Origin: Isoetes taiwanensis
Lineage: Eukaryota > Streptophyta > Lycopodiopsida > Isoetales > Isoetaceae
Direction of reading: 5' to 3'
DNA length: 64,000 nucleotides
Assembly (NCBI GenBank): GCA_021234155.1
Contig: JAJEKV010000033.1
Span: forward strand, 7,680,635 to 7,744,634
The translations under genes and the position numbers were made by a program. The notes beneath the pieces are model-generated. The model was not told the origin of the DNA. It did no database searches and saw only the letters and a program-made list of their open reading frames with translations. Of the stretch, positions 56,126 through 64,000 are shown one piece after another; the stretch's first letter is position 1, and each line of letters opens with the position of its first letter.

Positions 56126-58137
56126 ATGGCGAAGCCTAATTCTGCAGTGGAACCGGCGGTAGAGCCCCTTCCTGAAGAAATCCCCCTTGAACAGCTTCAA
56201 TCTGACCTTCCGATCCTCGGCACAGCAAATGGAAGCGCAAAAACCCCCGAGAAATTTGTTCTTGGTCGTAATATGCATGATCTATCCCATGCAATCACTG
56301 AACCGGATCATGACGATGAAGTTACTGGGGAAAAGGAGGTTTACATGGCTGGTATTCTGGCCCGATACAGGAAAACATTGTCTGAAAAGACCAAGTATCA
56401 TTTAGGTGTGTACTTTTTGTAGATCTGTCTTTCCGATATCCGTGCCATAACCCCTTTCAAAGTGCATTGTTTTGATGATTTGAGATTTAATTTTCAGGAT
56501 ACCCATATAATCTGGATTTTGATTATGGAGCTCTATCGCAGCTTCAACATTTTTCGATTAACAATCTAGGGGACCCTTTCATTGAGAGTAACTATGGTGT
56601 GCATTCTAGACCGTTTGAAGTTGGAGTGCTTGACTGGTTTGCCCGTTTGTGGGAGCTTGAAAAGCATGAATATTGGGGCTATATCACCAACTGTGGGACA
56701 GAAGGCAATCTTCATGGCTTGTTGGTCGGGTTGGTTACCTTTTTCTGGCCCTTTTTTTTGTTTTTTGCCTTAGATGTGTTAGTCTTATGCTTTAAATGCT
56801 CATTTATTAATGAAAACAGGAGGGAGGTGTTGCCAGATGGAATTCTATATGCATCCAGAGATTCACATTACTCTGTCTTTAAAGCAGCAAGGATGTACAG
56901 AATGGAAGTCATCAAAGTAGACACCTTACTGTCTGGTGAAATCGACTGTTTGGACTTCAAGAACCAGTTGGAGAAGCATAAGGACAAGCCTGCAATAATC
57001 AATGTCAATATTGGTATGATTGCATTATAAACCATGAGATTGTTTTTTTCTTCTCAAGGTTCACGTAAATATTAGTTAGCACAGAACTGTGATGGTCCGA
57101 TTTACACCTGCTCAATAGAAGTTGTTTTGATCAGTAAAGTACATCAGAGGTTAAAGTAAGTTCTGACTTCTTAAGTTATACAGCACAAGAAAAATATCAC
57201 AATGTTTGTTAATTCTATTTTGGTGCAAACAAGATCTGAAATGTTATTTAATTTCGTAGTAGCATATGAAGCTAATTATTTCTTGTTATAAACTGAAAGG
57301 AACCACGGTCAAAGGTGCTGTAGATGATTTGGACTCCGTCATTAAGACTTTGGAAGAAGCTGGTTTTACCAAAGATCGATTTTATATTCATTGTGATGGG
57401 GCCCTGTTTGGCCTCATGATGCCGTTCGTGAAAAAGGTATTTTCTAGGCTACTATTTCACTGAAACACTTTTATATTGAATTGGCAACTAAGCTTCAATA
57501 TTGAATTGGCAGCTGACTTGATTTTTTCTTCTCTACTGTGCAGGCACCTAAGGTGACCTTCCAAAAGCCAATTGGTAGTGTAAGTGTATCAGGCCACAAA
57601 TTTGTTGGGTGCCCCATGCCTTGTGGGGTACAAATAACAAGAATTGAGCATATCAACGTGCTATCTAGAAATGTAGAGTATTTAGCTTCTCGAGATGCAA
57701 CTATAATGGGAAGCAGAAATGGACATGCTCCTTTATTCTTGTGGTACACTCTCAATAGGAAAGGTTATCGAGGGTTTCAAAAGGAGGTTCAGAAGTGCCT
57801 CAGGAATGCACATTACCTGAAAGATAGATTAAGGGCAGCTGGTTTTGGTGTCATGTTAAATGAATTAAGCAGCACTGTTGTGTTTGAAAGGCCTCAGGAT
57901 GAAATTTTCATCCGCAAGTGGCAATTAGCATGCCAAGGCAAAATTGCTCATGCTGTTGTTATGCCAAGTGTAACAATTGACAAGTTGAATGATTTTGTAG
58001 ATGAGCTGGTTGAAAGTCGGGCTCAGTTCTTCCCAGATGGTCAGATAAAACCATCCTGTGTAGCAAATGAGTTAGGAGACCATAACTGTGCTTGTGCTGA
58101 GCACAGTGTTCCATTAAAAACCCAGAAGCAAACTTAA
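56126..58137 (+). CDS. SDC: Serine decarboxylase (PLP-dependent, group II), five exons
   Basis: Exons 56126-56405, 56498-56729, 56820-57013, 57300-57436 and 57544-58137, all GT-AG and in phase, give 478 residues. The enzyme makes ethanolamine from serine, feeding phosphatidylethanolamine and choline synthesis in plants. The first ~90 residues are a poorly conserved plant extension. Then come [62 protein letters not shown] and the PLP-lysine motif [15 protein letters not shown], followed by [12 protein letters not shown]. The length agrees with plant SDC (about 480). The family was once annotated as histidine decarboxylase. An in-frame ATG exists upstream (55856), but 56126 fits the family's N terminus better. 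Confidence 0.94.
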
Positions 58138-58385
58138 CTTCAAGAGAACCTGTCAGAGGAAGAGATGAAAGATGGTATCTTCATTGTGAGATGAGTTTGC
58201 TTCTTTCCACAAATTTGTTCTTGTACGTTTTTGACGCAACTTATGAAAACGTATATTTTTAATTCCTGAGTTTTGTGCAAAAGATGTTCTACTATATGCA
58301 GTATCATTGTATGTTAATTGTCTAAAGTGTTCAGTAGTTGAATGCTATTTGGATAGTTCAGATCCAATGCCTGCAGAGGAAGGTC

Positions 58386-58585
58386 TTAGACCCTCAGCAC
58401 TTACAACGTTATCTGTTTGCGGCAGCATGTTAGTTCAGAGTGTTCGTAATAGAATAGAACGTTTTAGACCCTCAGCACTTACAACGTTATCTGTTTGCGG
58501 CAGCATGTTAGTTCAGAGTACTTACAACGTTATCTGTTTGCGGCAGCATGTTGATTCAGAGTGTTCGTAATAGAATAGAACATAA
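58386..58585 (+). repeat. Tandem repeat downstream of SDC
   Basis: A unit containing ACTTACAACGTTATCTGTTT occurs three times (about 58398, 58476 and 58518), with spacings of 78 and about 43 bp. The segment GTTCGTAATAGAATAGAAC occurs twice. It lies in or just after the SDC 3' UTR. Confidence 0.9.
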
Positions 58586-58589
58586 TAAT

Positions 58590-61060
58590 AGAACATGTAA
58601 TTTATTAATAGCAGTACATCTAAATCTGGTATATGTATGTAATTTATGTACCCAATGGTTATATTTATTCAGAAGCATATGGAAATTTGAGGTGTATAGG
58701 TATGTGTTTTTGAGCGAGCATATAGTGTGCTTGGCATCTTTGTTTTTTAAACCTATAATGCTGGATTCACATGGGGCCATCTTTGGCGGTTTCTTTTTCT
58801 TTTTGGCGGTGCGGCAGGCTGCCCTTCTATTCACATGGGCGCCTTTTTTTTAGCGGCTGACTTTGGGCCTTTCTTCGAACGGGCAGTATTGGGAAAGAGC
58901 AGCAAATCAGAGCAAAGCTTGGCCCTTTGAATCATTAGATTGCATAATTCCCTTTTCCACAAGTATAGATTGCTTGCTTTCTCGGGCGGACATCCTATCT
59001 TATGACAAAGAGGATATGGATTGTATGCAAAACATCTCATATGGCTGATTCTTTGACAGCCTGGAACACATCCTCATTCTCATCTTCATCTCTTCTGTTT
59101 CTAAGGAATCTTCTTTGTCAGCACGAGGGGGCTGAGGGGGCTGAGTAGTAGGGACAGAATTTAGATCCATATTGGGGACCGACTACTTGCTTTGCATTGG
59201 TAAAAACAACACAACCGATGAGGGTTCAGGAAAATCCCATGTGAATATGAAGAAAAATCTGGTCATGGCGGTCAAAGTCTGTGAGGCAATTGTGGTTTGC
59301 GACCACCTTCTCGGTAGGTCCGAGTCGGGGTTTGAAATTGGGGGGAGGGGGGGGCCCTAAAAATCCGGCCATTCTAAGAAATTTCTGATAACCAAAAAAC
59401 ATCTCTAGCTTTTTTCCAGGCCATTTTCGTAGAAGTTTCTAAGGATTTCCGGGAAACTACACTATAATTTCATGTATTTCCGGTGGCCTTAAATGTAAGC
59501 AGGCATTTTTAATGGTTAGGGAAAGACTCATTTCGGATTCTGGTCTGAGTACATGCATAGCGTCAAAGAAAATTGCAGCTGCTTCTGTTTTGGGCAAACG
59601 ACTGTTGATGTTCCTGCCCGATTTTGGTTCCATGTGAACAGGCCATAATATGATGGTGTTGCCTTTGTGCGTTGGACCATCTTTTTTGATCATAGAAAAC
59701 GACGCTAGAGCAAATTTTAGGTGGAAAGTTGCTAGCATCATACATTGCCTTTGAAAGATCATCTCATAATTACACGAAGGCATCAAATAGAACTCAAAGC
59801 TATAGAACCTAAGAAGAATGTAGTATCTTTGTGACATTTGGAGAAACAGTCCTGCGACAGCCGGAAGTGGGTCTTTCGCTTGTTGCGGAATGGCTATAAA
59901 ATAGAAGTTGGAAAGGCCTTTTGTGCGCAAATCAGATGGATTTTGCAGGTTTTTGGCAAACTACAAACCCATTAAGCGAGCTTTGCATAGACTCTGTCAG
60001 TTGAGCGGATCCTAGATAACAAGCTTTGATTCAACGAATCATCTGGCACAGAAGTGATGGCAAAAAAACATACAAGCAGATAAGGATGGACCTTCCGACG
60101 AGCTTGTAATTTACTTGCTAAACCCGTTCTTCATCTTCGTTCTTTACTTATTCTTGCCTACTGAGTGGAATCGATGGGCCAATTTCCATGTGTGTGGTTC
60201 AGTTTTCATCCCCTATTATAATATGGTACTTGGGTCGTCAAATTTGGCGTTGGGTTATTCTGGTGATGCCATGTGGCATACCATTCCATTGCAGAATGGT
60301 ATCTTTGGTCAACCATTCTCCATCCCCAGTTTCCAGCCGATTACTCTGTTTTTAGGTTGCCCGAAGGGCAATCCTTAGAGAAATCGACGAGAAATTTTAG
60401 ATTAAAAAAACCAGACGATTTGGGCCAAAATTTTAATGTCTCTAAAATTTGAAACTCTAAATGTCTAGACCAAGAGAGAGTGCACCATAACAACCAAGAA
60501 AGGGGAGAGAAAGTAGACTGGCCATATTGATCTAATTGGAGGAGGTATTGACATCCAGTGGAGGCCAATTTTTGGATTTGGTTTGGGGTTGAGAAGGGGC
60601 TCTCCTCCGTTGCTTTTAGAAGGCTACGTGGTTGTAGACTTCCAAAAATTCAATGCATGTGACCATCCATCGACAAAGTCCGTGAAGGCAAGGGGCCACC
60701 CTTGGGAAGCCCATGTAGAGTGTACCCATATTGCTACATGATGGAGGGTAACTTGATTTGAAGGAAGAATTGGGGGTGAGGCCCTAATTACATTAGCAAA
60801 TGGTTTTTACAAGTTTTTTGTTCGGGAACAAGGGTTTTCTCAAATACATAGGTTTTTTGTGCGTGTGTTTGAACCATTGAGAAGTCATATAAATATCGAG
60901 AAAACAATGTAGCTAAAATGAAAAAGGAAATAAAGAAGCTTATATTATTTTAAGGGCTTAGATTATTTTATTGGTTTATCTTTTTAAGGGCTTTGAAGTT
61001 GGCCAAGGAAAAGTGAAGCAGAAAGGGATGGCGCAGCCCACAGGCTAGGGTTTTGGCGCC
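58590..61060. other. No gene recognised between SDC and the right-hand L1
   Basis: Short open frames only. The stretch 60,950-61,070 may be the 5' UTR of the L1 that follows. I see no RNA gene, domain or terminal repeat here. Confidence 0.5.
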
Positions 61061-61190
61061 GATTCAGTCTGAGATATCTCCCTCCTTGGGTGTCCATTTC
61101 CTGCGATTCTTGGTGCTAGGAAAGCCTGTGCAGTGAGCTTTCCAACGGTGTATAGCATCAGGTGGTTTTCTTGCTGCTTCAGTCCCGGAA

Positions 61191-62787
61191 TTGGGATCCT
61201 CCATTTCGGCCTCCATGGTCGCCTCCGCCGGCACGCATTCTTGCCCGCAATTTTCTGCCTCTTTGGCCTCTCCAGTGCTATCCCCTAATTCTCGTTTCAA
61301 TCCACTTGCATATGCCCCTGCCTCGATGAATTTGCAATTCCCTCCTCTCTCTATGGCATCTACCTCTTCTGCTTCTGCCTCTCGTCCTCCTCCCTCCACC
61401 TCTACCCCAAGTCCTTCGTCTCTTGCCCCCCCAATCCTCTTCGGGCCTCTTACTGTCTCCCACTCTTCCCTCTGCTCCCTGGTCTGCCCCTAACACTGTT
61501 GCTCGAGTCTCATAAACGCGCTTCAATGATTGGATTAAGCGAGACATAACATCTGGTGTGCATTCTGCTCGTGTTGCTGCGGCGGTGTCCTTTATGATGG
61601 AGAATAACAACAGAGAGGTGTCTGAATATATGAAAGAGCTGCAGGGTTTTGAAGATCGAATGGATGTTCAACTGCCTCTTGATAACGTATTCTATGAAGC
61701 AAAGGTGTATTCTAGTGCCTTCACTCAGGCTGGTGTCTCGGTTGTGGAGATAGATCATAGCGTCCACTTGCAAAGTCTGCATAATCTAATGTCCCATCTG
61801 GTGGTATGTCATTTCACTGGTCAGTTCCTTGATCTCAAGAGGATGGGATTTTGATTGAAACAACATCTGCAAAAGTTGGGATTGCCTCCGCATGAGTCCC
61901 TGAAAGTTTTGGATAGGCAAAACAATTATTTCTTAGTGATGTTCGGGTCGCCTATTGCTGTTGATAAACTAGTGGAACGTGGAGTGGATCCTTTGTGGGG
62001 GCATTATCTCTTGTATCAGGTATACACCCCTGGATTTCTTCCTAATAAGTCTGGTGCACGTCGTATGCCCTGCTGGTTTGCATTGGAGGACTTCCCAATT
62101 GACTTGCAGGTTCCAGACTTCTTGGTCTCCATTGTCAATGGATTAGGGCCGCACCTTGCTCATTCGATTGCAAATGGTCCTTGTATTTGTGTTTCCTTTC
62201 CTGCTGAGGCTTCCCTCCCCGAGTCTGTGGTTGTTAAAAGTAGTCCACTCTTTTTTAAATATAAATTATTTCTGCTTAACGGCCTAGAGCTTGCCAATAT
62301 GTTTCCTAATGTTGAGGCCTTCTCTGCTTATCGTGTGCGCAGACCCTCCATTCCCGTCCCTCCTCCTGCTTCTCTCACCACCACTTCTACTTCCCCTGCT
62401 GCCATCCCTACTCCAACCGCTCCTGCACCTGTCCTTGCCATCACCCCATCTTCGTCTTCTACCCTAGACATTGGCACACTCCCGGAAGCCCGTAATTGTC
62501 TTTCTTCTGACCAGCGAGAGAGGCTGGACATGATTGCACGCAAGCAAGAGCGCATTGATGAAGAATGGTCCATTGCACGCATGAAAAAAGCCGCTCGGAG
62601 GAGGAATAGCTTTGCACCACAGCCTTCTGCATATGCTTCTCTTAACCCTGTTGAACCAACACTCATCACCACTGTTACTACGCGTCCAATAGCATCGCAG
62701 CCACATTGGACTGATCAAGTGGATAATGAGTCTCATATACAGGTTGATATGGACTTAGAACATCCTCCACATCCACCTGATCAATGA
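61191..62787 (+). pseudogene. L1 ORF1 (gag-like RNA-binding protein), broken
   Basis: An S/P/A-rich N-terminal part (61191-61493) is followed, after a frameshift, by a frame running from 61558 to 62787 with a single internal TGA at 61852. The core (QKLGLPPHESLKVLD, YFLVMFGSPIAVDKLVERG, CICVSFPAEASLPESVVVK) matches the minus-strand L1. The C-terminal part is P/T-rich (62340-62470) and then charged (ARKQERIDEEW). The stop codon overlaps the ORF2 start. Confidence 0.8.
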
Positions 62788-64000
62788 AGTTAATCTCCTG
62801 GAATGTGTGGGGGGTTGCCTCCTCCCCAACTAAAAGGAGCAGGTTGTCCATGGCCCTGGCCAGGTGGGACTCAGATTTCATTTGTTTGCAAGAGCATAAA
62901 TGCAAGAAAGAGGATGCCCACAAAGTTGTTGCAGTAATCAATAAGCAGTACAATCTTCTTGTGGCGGCCGCAGACTCGGCAAAGGCTGGTGTCCTTACAG
63001 CATGGAGGAGGACTATTACAGTGTCATTTACTCAGGTTGACAGATTTGGCCGGTGGATCATAATCAAGCGGTTTGATAAGGGGCAAGAATGGGGATTGGT
63101 TAATATATATGCGCATAATCGACCAAGGCAGAGAGGCGCATTATGGGCTTCTTTGCGTTCCAAATTACTGAGGTTAGGCTCCCCTATTGCATGGATCATG
63201 GTGGGTGATTTTAGCATGGCCGAGCTTGAGCAAGACAGATGTGGCAGAGGTGCGGAGATAGTGCAAGGCTTTGAACGGGAGTAATGGCACCGCTTAATGC
63301 AAGATTGTGGCTTCATAGAAGTTGAGGGTCCCTCAAGTTTTACTTGGTGTAATGGCTGGTTGGATGGTGGTATAGCATATGCAAGACATGATAGAGGCTA
63401 CTATAATGCTTGGGTAGCAACCCTATTGCCTGCTTTTCATCGTGAGAACCTGTTGAATACTGCGATTTCTGACCATAATCCACAGTATTTCTCTTGCTCT
63501 CCTACGGTGGTGCATGCTGCATCTAAGACATATTTTAAGATGAATACATTTTTCTTGAAGGATGAGGAATTTTTGGGCAGGTTGTAGACAGGCGTGGTTT
63601 ACTTCTTTCTCTCGGCACAAGGGCATGGTAGGTATTGTTGATGCTCTCGCTGCTGTGAAGTCTTTTGCTAAAGGTTGGGGTCATGAACGGGCTTTTGCTA
63701 ACCGGAGCCTTCTGTTGGCTCTTTATCAACAACTTGAGGCATGCAGATCTGTTGCCCCATCAGATGGTCATATGGAGAAGCAAATTTTGTGTAGCATTCG
63801 GCAGCTGGAATCTGAACAGGTGCAATTTGCTCGCATTAAAGCTGGGTTGCAATGGTTTAAGCAGGGAGACCGGTGCACATGTTTTTTCTTCAGAGCTGCC
63901 AAAACAAGAAAGCTAGCTGCATCTCTTCAGTATCTACAGATTCAGGATGGGCTTGTTATCTCAGATCCAGCTGAGCTTAGAGGCTTTTTGCACAATCACT
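62784..64000 (+). pseudogene. L1 ORF2, endonuclease and linker, incomplete in the window
   Basis: Starts MKLISWNVWGV, the intact endonuclease opening, then FICLQEHKCKK, DRFGRWIII, WGLVNIYAHN, then GDFSM, where the usual catalytic asparagine of GDFNM is serine. A TAA at 63282 interrupts the frame, which continues (GFIEVEGPSSFTWCNGW, YARHDRGYYN, SDHNP). After a TAG at 63585 and a frame change, the linker goes on (AKGWGHERAFANRSLL, QWFKQGDRCT-FFFRAAK) to the window edge. Confidence 0.85.

Larger units (their letters stand above)
61070..64000 (+). mobile_element. L1-type LINE, plus strand, running off the window
   Basis: The 5' region begins near 61,030-61,070. ORF1 and ORF2 overlap by ATGA at 62784-62787. 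ORF2 covers the endonuclease and the linker towards the RT when the window ends. It is the same lineage as the minus-strand L1 at 49.6-55.5 kb but clearly diverged. Confidence 0.88.

Overview
This is nuclear DNA from a land plant. The host genes are split by GT-AG introns, and the identifiable ones (serine decarboxylase, methylcrotonyl-CoA carboxylase beta, Clot thioredoxin, an NHL/LEA_2 protein, a SOBER1-like thioesterase) are typical of plants. Transposable elements fill much of the window: LTR retrotransposons, two kinds of LINE, tRNA-derived SINEs and a CACTA end. I lean towards a non-flowering vascular plant (fern or gymnosperm) from the LINE-rich content, but the sequence does not settle this.

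The most important object is at the left edge (1-7392, minus strand). It is an LTR retrotransposon with two copies of one LTR and a primer-binding site matching initiator tRNA-Met. On its own strand the order is 5' LTR, PBS, a leader with two copies of a 67-bp hairpin, an intact 456-codon ORF, a third hairpin, an ORF of unknown function, a gag with a degenerate zinc knuckle, and a truncated 3' LTR. The 456-residue protein begins with the histone H3 tail sequence MARTK-TAR and ends in a complete H3 histone fold. About 47 of 89 fold residues match canonical H3 without a gap, and several of the differences are CENH3-like. I know of no described retrotransposon that carries a histone H3. All of pol and the first ~290 bp of the 3' LTR have been deleted.

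7.4-29 kb is gene-poor. It holds an RTE/I-like LINE with pentanucleotide tails and a decayed relative, one intronless vacuolar iron transporter family gene (16.1-16.9 kb), pieces of a hAT/ZNF862-like protein on either side of a CACTA terminus and two LINE remnants, a 128-bp tRNA-derived SINE and a 1.06-kb retroposon, both with 13-bp target-site duplications.

29-43 kb is the host gene island: an NHL/LEA_2 gene, a head-to-head pair (Clot thioredoxin and SOBER1/APT-like thioesterase, start codons 102 bp apart), two decayed copia gag copies, a ten-exon MCCB gene, and a broken cytochrome b561/DOMON pseudogene.

43-55.5 kb holds a 2.7-kb direct repeat, whose second copy ends at the poly(A) of a 5.9-kb L1 LINE in minus orientation. 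55.7-58.6 kb holds a five-exon serine decarboxylase gene with a foldback sequence in its promoter. 61-64 kb holds a second L1 LINE, on the plus strand, that runs off the window and shows an ATGA overlap between ORF1 and ORF2.
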